From ZC4RG19 sp036279475 (GTDB lineage Bacteria; Actinomycetota; Acidimicrobiia; Acidimicrobiales; VFJN01), in contig DASUJB010000149.1 of assembly GCA_036279475.1 (NCBI GenBank), positions 1 to 7,614 of the forward strand: a DNA stretch of 7,614 nt, written 5' to 3'. Each line of letters opens with the position of its first letter. Positions within the stretch are counted from its first letter, which is position 1. Position numbers and translations under genes: made by a program. Under the pieces are notes generated by a model, which had not been told where the DNA came from, ran no database searches, and was given only the letters and a program-made list of their open reading frames with translations. This document shows, one piece after another, positions 1-5,779 of this stretch.

Positions 1-132
1 GTCGGTCGACCCGTCGTCGACCAGGAGCCACTCGACCACATCGAAGCCCGGGACCGATCGCGGCAGGTCGGCGAGGGTGGCCGGCAGCTGCGCCTCCTCG
101 TCGAGGCACGGGATCTGGATGATCAGCTTCAT
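1..132 (-). CDS. Family 2 glycosyltransferase (DPM/GtrB-like), N-terminal part only
   Basis: This is the first 44 codons of a minus-strand gene that runs off the left edge. The ATG is at 132-130 and the frame stays open to base 1. The peptide starts MKLIIQIPCLDEE and ends WLLVDDGSTD, the opening beta strand and first nucleotide-binding strand (VDDGSTD) of GT-A family 2 enzymes. Such openings are common in polyprenyl-phosphate mannose/glucose synthases and related transferases that use a nucleotide sugar at the inner membrane face. No Shine-Dalgarno is evident just upstream, but the start is convincing because the family typically begins with this strand. A substrate cannot be assigned from 44 residues. 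If it is a polyprenyl-phosphate sugar synthase, it could feed the GT-C-like membrane protein at the right end; that link is inference. It is divergent from the pyruvyl transferase across 186 bp. Confidence 0.85.
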   Translation of the reverse strand, partial: MKLIIQIPCLDEEAQLPATLADLPRSVPGFDVVEWLLVDDGSTD

Positions 133-277
133 TGGCGGTCCAGGGCGTGGTCGGCGCGCCCGCCGGATCGGTCCGGGCACGGTGGGGGGACGACCCCATC
201 GTGACGCATCGCGCCGGCCCCCGGCGACACCGTCCCGACCGGACGGCCCGACACCCGAGGGTGACAGGGCCCGCCGC

Positions 278-283
278 TAGAGT
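278..283 (+). promoter_or_regulatory. Possible -10 element upstream of the pyruvyl transferase gene
   Basis: TAGAGT fits the TAnnnT -10 pattern of high-GC actinobacterial sigma-70-type promoters and lies in the 133-318 divergent gap. It would give a leader of about 28 nt ahead of the GTG at 319. No convincing -35 hexamer sits 16-18 bp upstream; the nearest -35-like string, GTGACA at 261-266, is only 11 bp away. The rest of the gap shows no clear minus-strand promoter for the gene starting at 132. This is weak evidence. Confidence 0.3.
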
Positions 284-309
284 CGCTCCCCGTCCACCCG
301 ACGACGGAC

Positions 310-313
310 GAGG
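310..313 (+). promoter_or_regulatory. Shine-Dalgarno of the pyruvyl transferase gene
   Basis: GAGG lies 5 nt before the GTG at 319. This supports that start over upstream alternatives in the same frame. Confidence 0.5.
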
Positions 314-318
314 TCCAC

Positions 319-1953
319 GTGCGCCCCGCTCCCACACCCCCTTCCACCCCGGTCGTCGTCCACATCGGCGCCTTCGACCTGGCCAGCTACGGCGACCAGA
401 TCTTCCCGCTGGTGGCGGCCCACGAGCTCGGAGCCCGCCTCGGCGAGGTCGAGGTCCTGCCCTTCGGGCCGGTGGGCTCCACGGGGACGCCCGGGGGCCC
501 GGGGTCGCGCAGCTGGGCGCTGGGCCCGTGGTCGGAGCGGCGGGCGGCCGAGGTGGCCCGCCGCGCCACCCTCGTGCTGTGCGGGGGTGGCGAGTTCGTC
601 CAGGGCGACGGGGGCGTCTACGCCCCGTTCTACGGCATCGACCCCCGCGACGCCGCCGAGCTGCGCATGGACCGCTGGTTCATCGAGGTGCTGGGGGCGG
701 CCGAGGCGACGTGCCCCGTGGTCTGGCACGCCCCCGGCGTCCCCTCCGAGCTGGGCGAGGCCGCCGGTCGGGTGCGGGAGGCCGCCGCCCGGCGGGCCGT
801 CCTGGCCGTGCGGGACGAGCGGTCCCGGGCGCGGCTGGAGGCGGCGGGGGTGGAGCGCGACGTCGCCGTGGTCCCCGACTCGGCCTTCCTCCTCCCCCGC
901 GTCCTGCCGCCGTCGAGCCTCGACCGCCACCGGGACCGGCTGCGGGCCGCGGGCCACTACCCGCCCGACGGCCCTGTGGTGGTGGTCCAGGGCAACCACA
1001 CGATGGGCGACGTGGCCGCGCCGCTGGCCCGAGCCCTGACCGACCGGCTCCCCGACGCCCGCGTCGTGCTGGTGTCGATCAGCCCGTGCCACGACGACGG
1101 CCGCTTCGCCGACGCCGTGGCCACCGCCCTGGGCCGTCCCTGCTGGCGCGTGCCCGACGACTCACCGCTGGAGGCCGTGGCCGCTGCCATCGCCGGCGCC
1201 GACTGCTTCGCCGGCGTGTCGCTGCACGGGGCGATCACCGCCCACGCCTACGGGCGGCCCCACGTGACCTTCGACCCCTTCGGGCAGCCCAAGCTGGCCG
1301 GCCTGGCCAGCCTGCTGGGCACGCCCGAGTGGCGGGTGGCGGACGCCTCCGCCGCCGTCGACGCCGTGGCCGCCCGCCTCGCCGGTGCCCCGGTGGTCCC
1401 CCACCCCAGCATCGACGCCCGGATCGACGCCCACTTCGACACGGTCGCCGAGCTGTGCGCCGCCCGCCGCCACGCCCCTGTCACCCCCGTGACCTGGGAC
1501 GACACCGCGTCCACGCTTCACCTGTCGTTGCGGAGGGTGCCCCGCCGGGTGGATCCCGCGCCGGTCGACGCCGTCCCCGGCCTCCGGCGCCCCGACGTCG
1601 ATCCCGGCCTGGCCGACCTGCAGGCTACCCTGGCGACCGTCCTGGCCGCCCGGGCCGGCCAACGGGCCGAGGTGGTCGACAACCAGGCCGAGCTGGTGCG
1701 CCTGCGGGCCGAGAGCCGCGACCTGCGGGGGGCGCTCGCCCACCTGGAGGGCACCCGGCGAGCGCTCGAGGCACGCCTGGCCGACGCCGAGCGGGCACGG
1801 GACGAGGCGACGGCCGTGCTCGACCGAGCCCGGGCCAGCACCCTGTTCCGGCTCACGGGGCGACCGGCGGCCCTGGGGCGAGCCCGCGACGAGGTGGTCG
1901 TCGATCCCCCCGCCGTCACCCTGTCGGCGGAGGACGGCGGCGCCCTGCCGTGA
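319..1953 (+). CDS. Polysaccharide pyruvyl transferase family protein with C-terminal coiled coil
   Basis: This 544-residue protein probably transfers a pyruvyl ketal from phosphoenolpyruvate onto a sugar of a surface glycan in the cytoplasm. The start is GTG at 319 with GAGG 5 nt upstream. Residues about 12-325 look like the pyruvyl-transferase domain (CsaB/WcaK-type, two Rossmann-like halves). The signs are an N-terminal strand followed by SYGDQIF (24-30, the N-x-GD-like site), LCGGGEF (87-93, the glycine-rich loop), WHAPG (136-140), VVVQGNH (221-227), and SLHGAITAHAYGRP (301-314), matching the family's (R/S)-x-H-G-x-I-x-A-x-x-x-x-x-P block. Residues about 430-506 form an Ala/Arg/Glu/Leu-rich coiled coil, followed by STLFRLTGRP (507-516), a tail seen after coiled coils in other glycan enzymes. 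The protein is longer than typical single-domain members (about 300-400 residues) because of this tail. Its last 38 bp overlap the convergent GT4 gene. The family call is firm, but the acceptor sugar and whether the ketal is internal or terminal are unknown. Confidence 0.85.
   Translation: MRPAPTPPSTPVVVHIGAFDLASYGDQIFPLVAAHELGARLGEVEVLPFGPVGSTGTPGGPGSRSWALGPWSERRAAEVARRATLVLCGGGEFVQGDGGVYAPFYGIDPRDAAELRMDRWFIEVLGAAEATCPVVWHAPGVPSELGEAAGRVREAAARRAVLAVRDERSRARLEAAGVERDVAVVPDSAFLLPRVLPPSSLDRHRDRLRAAGHYPPDGPVVVVQGNHTMGDVAAPLARALTDRLPDARVVLVSISPCHDDGRFADAVATALGRPCWRVPDDSPLEAVAAAIAGADCFAGVSLHGAITAHAYGRPHVTFDPFGQPKLAGLASLLGTPEWRVADASAAVDAVAARLAGAPVVPHPSIDARIDAHFDTVAELCAARRHAPVTPVTWDDTASTLHLSLRRVPRRVDPAPVDAVPGLRRPDVDPGLADLQATLATVLAARAGQRAEVVDNQAELVRLRAESRDLRGALAHLEGTRRALEARLADAERARDEATAVLDRARASTLFRLTGRPAALGRARDEVVVDPPAVTLSAEDGGALP
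1606..1836 (+). other. Coiled-coil segment of the pyruvyl transferase (residues about 430-506)
   Basis: This stretch encodes roughly 75 residues without proline or glycine clusters. Leu, Val and Ala are spaced near heptad positions between Arg and Glu residues, for example AELVRLRAESRDLR and RRALEARLADAERARDEA. Such tails in glycan-processing enzymes often mediate oligomerisation, and in WbdD of E. coli O9a the coiled coil sets polysaccharide length. Only the coiled-coil propensity is seen here; any ruler role is analogy. Confidence 0.65.
1910..1940. terminator. Possible bidirectional hairpin in the convergent overlap
   Basis: The perfect 8-bp arms CCGCCGTC (1910-1917) and GACGGCGG (1933-1940) enclose a 15-nt loop. 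They sit across the overlapping 3' ends of the two convergent genes, where a shared terminator would be expected because no intergenic space exists. There is no T-tract on either side, so it is not a classical intrinsic terminator. GC-rich arms of this length can also arise by chance in this composition. Confidence 0.25.
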
Positions 1954-3505
1954 CCTGCTCGACGAGGGCGCGGAGCTGACCGGCGAAGGCGTCGGTGGCG
2001 AAGTGGCGGGCCCGGCAGGTGGCCGACGCCGACAGGCGCCGCCGGAGGTCCCCGTCCCGGATGACCATCTCGGTGAGGGCCCGCAGGCCCTCCAGGGTGC
2101 GGAAGTGGAAGCCGTCCACGCCGTGGCGGACGGTCTCCCGTTGCCCCCCCAGCCCGATCACCACGGGCACCGCCCCCGCCGACATGGCCTCGACGGTGGA
2201 GATGCCGAAGTGCTCGAGCCGGTCGGGGTGGCGCTCCGCGTCCTCGCCCAGGCCCGAGGCGTGCCAGTACACGGAGGCCGAGGCGTACAGGGCGTCGAGC
2301 TCGTCGCCCCGGGCGTTCACGTGGAGCTCGACGGGGTACCCGGCGGCCAGGGCCGCCACCTCGGCGAGGTAGCGCTCGCCGGCCTGCGAGCAGCCGCCCA
2401 CCAGGTGGAGCGTCCAGTCGTGCACGCCCCCGTCGTAGAGGCGCCGGAAGGCCTGGACCAGCTCCAGCTGCTTCTTCGAGTGACCCTTGTCGGCCGGGAA
2501 GAAGCGCCCCACGTTGAGGATCACGTTCTCCTTGGGCCCGGCGGCGTGCATGGTCACCGGCGGGTACAGCACCTCGCTGGGGCGGTCCCAGTACCGGTCG
2601 ATCCACCGCTGGGTGAAGCGGGAGTTGGCCACGATCGCGCCGTAGCTGTCGACCCAGTCGATGGCGGCCCCCCGGGTGTGGAGGATGGGCAGCCACCGGC
2701 CCAGCTTGGCCAGCGCCCCCCGGCCGGCGTGCAGGCCCACCAGCGGGACGCCCAGCCGGCGGCGGTCGTCGGTGCCGAGGACCTCGGCGGGCACGAAGGT
2801 GTCCGAGACGATGGCGAGGTCCACGGCGTGGCCCGGCTCGGGGCTCGCCACCTCGACCCGGGCCACGACGCCACGCCGCCCGGCCAGCCGGGACGCCGGT
2901 GGTGCCAGCACGACCTCGCTGGCCAGCGTGCCGTCGAGCTCGATGCCGATCGTCACCGGGTCGAGTGCCGGGGGCCGCAGGTTGCCGAAGATCAGCTCGA
3001 CGACCTCGGGCTCCCCGGGCCGGGTGGTGAGGCGCAGTCGCCCCCGGCCGTTGGTCCACGCCACGCCGCGGCCGACGCCCTCGCGACCGTGGAAGCCCTC
3101 GCCCCACTCCACCTTCACCGGGTCGAGGCCGTCGTGCCGCACGGCCATGAGCCGGGCCACCCGCCGCTGCACGGGCGTGAGGTGACCCTCCAGGGGCGTG
3201 GGGAAGTGGACCACGTACAGGCTGGCCGGCGAGGCCGCCCGCTCCGAGCTCATGTAGGAGACGTTGACGAAGAGGTCGTAGTCGGCGGAGGCGCCGGTCA
3301 CGCCACCGCTGGTGTCCTCGACCAGGCGGACGTCGACCTTCGAGAGGTCGAGTCGCAGGCGCTCGGACAGCCAGTCGACGTCGACGGGGTCGTGGGAGAC
3401 GAGGTCCAGGGGCCCGTCGGCCGACAGGATCTCGGCGATGGCCCCGCCGTACCGCTCGGCGCCCCCGCCGGTGGCCCAGTACCGGTTGTAGACCGCGGAC
3501 CTCAT
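1916..3505 (-). CDS. GT-B glycosyltransferase (GT4-like) with an inserted extra domain
   Basis: This 529-residue cytoplasmic or membrane-associated transferase probably adds a sugar from a nucleotide donor to the growing glycan. The N-terminal acceptor half starts AVYNRYWATGGGAERYGG (4-21, with the Gly-rich loop) and continues through VVHFPTPLEGH (98-108). About 130 extra residues follow (about 126-258, listed separately). The fold then resumes at WVDSYGAIVANSRFTQRWI (284-302). The donor half begins ILNVGRFFPADKGHSKKQLE (329-348), with Arg334 and Lys340 as likely phosphate contacts. It includes WHASG (414-418) and EHFGISTVE (431-439), the family's E-x7-E motif with Glu431 and Glu439. ATG 3505 is chosen because it forms an ATGA overlap with the upstream gene's stop; the open frame extends far upstream only as a shadow of that gene. 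No separate Shine-Dalgarno is seen, so translation is probably coupled. Donor and acceptor cannot be told. Confidence 0.88.
   Translation of the reverse strand: MRSAVYNRYWATGGGAERYGGAIAEILSADGPLDLVSHDPVDVDWLSERLRLDLSKVDVRLVEDTSGGVTGASADYDLFVNVSYMSSERAASPASLYVVHFPTPLEGHLTPVQRRVARLMAVRHDGLDPVKVEWGEGFHGREGVGRGVAWTNGRGRLRLTTRPGEPEVVELIFGNLRPPALDPVTIGIELDGTLASEVVLAPPASRLAGRRGVVARVEVASPEPGHAVDLAIVSDTFVPAEVLGTDDRRRLGVPLVGLHAGRGALAKLGRWLPILHTRGAAIDWVDSYGAIVANSRFTQRWIDRYWDRPSEVLYPPVTMHAAGPKENVILNVGRFFPADKGHSKKQLELVQAFRRLYDGGVHDWTLHLVGGCSQAGERYLAEVAALAAGYPVELHVNARGDELDALYASASVYWHASGLGEDAERHPDRLEHFGISTVEAMSAGAVPVVIGLGGQRETVRHGVDGFHFRTLEGLRALTEMVIRDGDLRRRLSASATCRARHFATDAFAGQLRALVEQVTAGRRRPPPTG
2732..3130 (-). 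other. Inserted, probably beta-rich domain in the GT4-like enzyme (residues about 126-258)
   Basis: This segment interrupts the acceptor half of the GT-B fold. It reads like a beta sandwich, with alternating hydrophobic strands and Gly/Pro/Asp turns: WGEGFHGRE (134-142), AWTNGRGRLRLTT (149-161), VVELIFGN (168-175), VTIGIELDG (184-192), ARVEVASP (215-222), and VDLAIVSDTFVPAE followed by DDRRRLGVPLVGL (228-258). Several blocks recur in the domain inserted into the neighbouring GT2. Carbohydrate binding or acceptor selection is plausible but inferred. Confidence 0.6.
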
Positions 3506-4830
3506 CGGTCGGTCGCCCAGCCGACGACGGCCTCGTCGTGGACCCGGCGGGCGGCGCGGAGCTGGCGCCGGTCGGGCAGCACGCGGGGCAGGAGCCGCAG
3601 GTAGGCCGCGAACGAGCGGAGCCTCGCCCCCACCAGGCCGGTGGAGGGACGGTGACCGCCGAGCACCGGCCGCACGACGTCGCGGCGGGCGTAGGACGCG
3701 GTGGACAGCAGGAACCGGCCGGCGGCGCCCGCCGCCAACCCGGCAGGGGCGTTCTTGGCCAGCATGAGCAGGCGGTTCCGCTCCACGTAGTGGTGGAACA
3801 GGGGGGATCCCTCCACGCTCGTGGCCGCGTGGACGTGGCGCAGCACGGCGTCGGGCACGTAGCGGTACCGCCAGCCCCGGGAACGGCCACGCCACGCCAT
3901 GTCGGTGTCCTCGTAGTACATGAAGAACCGCTCGTCGAACAGGCCGACGTCGCGCAGGTAGGCCACGGGGAAGAGCACACCGGCACCGCACCAGGCGAAG
4001 ACGTCCTGGGGCTCGTCGTACTGGCCGACGTCGGGCTCGAGGAACCCCCGGTCGCCACCCCAGCCGCCCTCCACCAGCACCGAGCCGACGTTGTTGACGA
4101 TGTCGTAGCGGGGACCCTCGAGGGGCACCTCCACCCACGCCGGCTCGGGGGTCACGTCGACGGGGCACTTGGCGCCGCCTCCGTCGACCCAGGCGACGAG
4201 GGGCACGTCCGACGCCAGGCGGAGCCGGGCCGTCGCCGCCGTGCCCTCCACGGGCACCCGCAGCAGGGCCTCGCCCGCCGACCACCGGAACTCGCGACCG
4301 GCCGGCCCCCGCTCCGGCAGGTGCCACCCCTCGGCGAACCCCGCGTCCCGCCAGCGGTCGCGACCGGCGACCTCGAGGCCGTCGATGCGCAGGCCGAGGT
4401 CGCGGCCGTCGTTCGGCACCTGGCGCGTGGGCGAACCGACGTGCACGTCGACGAACCGGGGGGCGAGCAGGATCTTGGGGCAGGCGGCGCCGAGGGTGTC
4501 GTCGGCCTCCAGGGCCGCCACCAGGGGCTGCAGGTACCCGGGCTCGGCGAAGGCGTCGTCGTTGACGAGGCCGACGTAGTCCACGTCGTCGAGGTCCCGC
4601 ATGGCCAGGTTGTTCCCGGGGAAGCCCAGGTTGGCCGGCGAGCGGACCAGGCGCACCCGGGGCCGTGCCCCGACGGCGACGTCCGAGCCGTCGGTGCTGG
4701 CGTTGTCGACGACCACGATCTCGAGCCGGTCCTCGGGCCAGTCGAGCCGCTCGAGGTGCTCGACGCACCGGACCACCAGGTCACCGCCGTTGTAGTTCAG
4801 CACGACGAGCCGGACGCGGGGAGCAGGCAT
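3502..4830 (-). CDS. GT2 glycosyltransferase (WbbL/rhamnosyltransferase-like) with an inserted extra domain
   Basis: This 442-residue GT-A enzyme is likely to extend the surface glycan from a nucleotide sugar such as dTDP-rhamnose; that donor is family-based, not shown. The ATG at 4830 has AGGA 7 nt upstream. Residues 6-47 give VRLVVLNYNGGD and IVVVDNASTDGS, the family's first strand and nucleotide site. ANLGFPGNNLAM (66-77) follows, then LVNDDA (88-93), which carries the DxD-like metal/donor motif. About 115 extra residues (127-241) follow. The catalytic core resumes at DIVNNVGS (243-250) and DRGFLEPDVGQYD (260-272), then WCGAGVLF (280-287), LFDERFFMYYEDTDMAWR (297-314, with the catalytic-base ED region) and GWRYRYVPDA (319-328). 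The C-terminal 80 residues are helical and basic, and may contact the membrane. Its TGA overlaps the next gene's ATG by 4 bp, so the two glycosyltransferases are translated as a pair. Confidence 0.88.
   Translation of the reverse strand: MPAPRVRLVVLNYNGGDLVVRCVEHLERLDWPEDRLEIVVVDNASTDGSDVAVGARPRVRLVRSPANLGFPGNNLAMRDLDDVDYVGLVNDDAFAEPGYLQPLVAALEADDTLGAACPKILLAPRFVDVHVGSPTRQVPNDGRDLGLRIDGLEVAGRDRWRDAGFAEGWHLPERGPAGREFRWSAGEALLRVPVEGTAATARLRLASDVPLVAWVDGGGAKCPVDVTPEPAWVEVPLEGPRYDIVNNVGSVLVEGGWGGDRGFLEPDVGQYDEPQDVFAWCGAGVLFPVAYLRDVGLFDERFFMYYEDTDMAWRGRSRGWRYRYVPDAVLRHVHAATSVEGSPLFHHYVERNRLLMLAKNAPAGLAAGAAGRFLLSTASYARRDVVRPVLGGHRPSTGLVGARLRSFAAYLRLLPRVLPDRRQLRAARRVHDEAVVGWATDR
4108..4452 (-). other. 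Inserted, probably beta-rich domain in the GT2 enzyme (residues about 127-241)
   Basis: This segment lies between the NDDA motif and the DRGFLEPD block of a normally compact GT2 core. Its strands include VDVHVGSPTRQVP plus NDGRDLGLRIDGLEV (127-154), FAEGWHLPERGPAGREFRW (165-183), EALLRVPVEG (187-196), ARLRLASD (201-208), LVAWVDGG (211-218) and AWVEVPLEGP (231-240). The EGWHLPE...GR..W block matches EGFHGRE...GR..W in the adjacent GT4-like enzyme. The function is unknown; glycan binding is a guess from the beta-sandwich-like pattern. Confidence 0.6.
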
Positions 4831-4837
4831 CGGTCCA

Positions 4838-4841
4838 TCCT
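4838..4841 (-). promoter_or_regulatory. Shine-Dalgarno of the GT2 gene
   Basis: On the minus strand AGGA lies 7 nt before the ATG at 4830. It fixes the start within the otherwise open frame that continues further upstream. No TAnnnT-type promoter for this strand is visible in the 4831-4948 gap. Confidence 0.6.
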
Positions 4842-4892
4842 GTCCCACGCGGCGGCACCGGTGCGACACCCCCCGAGCGGATCCCGGGGCGC

Positions 4893-4906
4893 CCGGGCCG
4901 GCCCGG
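4893..4906. repeat. 14-bp perfect GC palindrome in the divergent gap
   Basis: CCGGGCCGGCCCGG is its own reverse complement and ends 6 bp before the candidate -35 of the transporter operon. The position suits an operator for a divergent control region. However, an all-G/C palindrome is only moderately surprising in DNA of this composition, and no regulator gene is present in the window. Confidence 0.35.
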
Positions 4907-4912
4907 AGGTGG

Positions 4913-4941
4913 TTGGGGCACGTGCGGGGCCGTCGTACAGT
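4913..4941 (+). promoter_or_regulatory. Candidate leaderless promoter of the wzm-wzt operon
   Basis: TTGGGG (4913-4918, -35-like) is separated by 17 bp from TACAGT (4936-4941, TAnnnT -10). The ATG of the permease lies 7 nt after the -10, about where transcription would begin. That geometry is the usual one for leaderless mRNAs in actinobacteria. It also explains why no Shine-Dalgarno sits at a proper distance before ATG 4949. The -35 matches the consensus only in TTG. Confidence 0.55.
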
Positions 4942-4948
4942 CCCCGCC

Positions 4949-5779
4949 ATGGCCGTCCGCTCTGTCGACCAGCTCGAGCTACCCAAAGAGCTCCTGTGGA
5001 ACCTCACCCTGCGCGAGCTGCGGGGCAAGTTCAAGCGATCGGCGCTCGGGTGGCTGTGGTCGGTGATCAACCCGCTGGCCAGCATCGCCATCTACTCGGT
5101 CGTGTTCGGCGTCTTCTTCGAGGTGGCCACCCCCCGGGGCGAGCCCAGCGGCCTGCGGGTGTACGGCTTCTTCCTCGTCTGCGGCCTGCTGCCGTGGACG
5201 TTCCTCGCCAACGGCCTCAACGGGACGACGTCCTCGATCGTGGGCAACGAGGGGCTCGTCAAGAAGGTGTACTTCCCCCGCTGGGTGCTCCCGGCAGCGT
5301 CGACCCTGTCCTGGCTGGCGAGCTACGGGGTCGAGCTCCTCGTCCTCGGCGTGGTGCTGCTGGCGGTGGGCAACATGGTGCTGCCGTGGGTCCCCGTGGT
5401 GGTGGCGCTCATGGTGCTGGAGACGGGGTTCGTGCTGGGGCTGGGGCTGGTCCTGGCCGCCGCCAACGCCTACTTCCGCGACGTGCAGCACTTCCTGGCC
5501 ATCTTCCTCAACATCTGGTTCTACGCCACGCCCATCATCTACCCGCCGGAGCAGATCCCGGAGGAGAGCACGTTGCTCGGCGTCGACCTGCCGACGCGGG
5601 ACCTGCTCCAGATGAACCCCATGGCGATCTTCGTGGACGCCTACCGCGACGTCCTGTACGACCTGCGGTGGCCGACGGCCACGCAGTGGCTGGCCATGGC
5701 GGGCGTGGCCGTCGGTGCCCTGGTCGTGGGGGGGCTGGTGTTCCGGCGCCTCGAGCCCCGGCTCGCCGAGGAGATGTAG
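4949..5779 (+). CDS. wzm: ABC-2 type polysaccharide exporter permease (Wzm/TagG family)
   Basis: This 276-residue inner-membrane protein would form, as a dimer with the downstream ATPase, the channel that moves a lipid-linked polysaccharide across the cytoplasmic membrane. The N-terminal amphipathic part has the family pattern RELRGKFKRSALGWLWSVINP (22-42). Six hydrophobic segments follow at about 36-60, 71-95, 113-140, 146-172, 178-200 and 247-266. Family landmarks include NEGLVKKVYFPRWVLP (100-115) between the second and third segments, then NAYFRDVQHF (173-182) and NIWFYATPIIYP (188-199). ATG 4949 is preferred: homologues begin near this point and the candidate leaderless promoter places transcription there. 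In-frame TTG 4913 or GTG 4922 would add 9-12 residues of non-family sequence, although a GGAGGT at 4905-4910 lies 11 nt before GTG 4922. The stop abuts the ATPase start. Confidence 0.92.
   Translation: MAVRSVDQLELPKELLWNLTLRELRGKFKRSALGWLWSVINPLASIAIYSVVFGVFFEVATPRGEPSGLRVYGFFLVCGLLPWTFLANGLNGTTSSIVGNEGLVKKVYFPRWVLPAASTLSWLASYGVELLVLGVVLLAVGNMVLPWVPVVVALMVLETGFVLGLGLVLAAANAYFRDVQHFLAIFLNIWFYATPIIYPPEQIPEESTLLGVDLPTRDLLQMNPMAIFVDAYRDVLYDLRWPTATQWLAMAGVAVGALVVGGLVFRRLEPRLAEEM
5768..5773 (+). promoter_or_regulatory. Shine-Dalgarno of the ATPase gene, inside the permease end
   Basis: GAGGAG sits in the last codons of the permease gene, 6 nt before the GTG at 5780. It supports the GTG start directly after the permease TAG and points to coupled translation of the transporter halves. 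Confidence 0.65.

Noticed and set aside
261..283. GTGACA (261-266) as the -35 partner of TAGAGT (278-283)
   Set aside because: The spacing is 11 bp, too short for a sigma-70-type promoter, so only the -10 is listed, at low confidence.
132..1979. Long plus-strand open frame (615 codons) over the pyruvyl transferase
   Set aside because: The translation is Arg/Pro/Gly-rich low-complexity sequence with no family motifs. It is a high-GC shadow of the gene in the neighbouring frame.
2003..3604. 533-codon plus-strand open frame antisense to the GT4-like gene
   Set aside because: It has no recognisable motif and is rich in Gly, His, Val, Asp and Arg. The opposite strand carries the E-x7-E glycosyltransferase.
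1518..4058. Minus-strand open frame of 846 codons spanning both glycosyltransferase genes
   Set aside because: It is a different frame from the two real genes and its translation is repetitive Arg/Ala/Pro/Gly, as expected of a GC-driven shadow.
3506..4768. Upstream extension of the GT4-like reading frame, which stays open to about 4768
   Set aside because: The extension lies wholly inside the GT2 gene in another frame and is Arg/Pro-rich. The ATGA junction and the AVYNRYW start mark 3505 as the true start.
4913..4948. TTG 4913 or GTG 4922 as the permease start
   Set aside because: The added residues do not resemble the family N-terminus and would place the candidate -10 inside the gene. GTG 4922 cannot be fully excluded.
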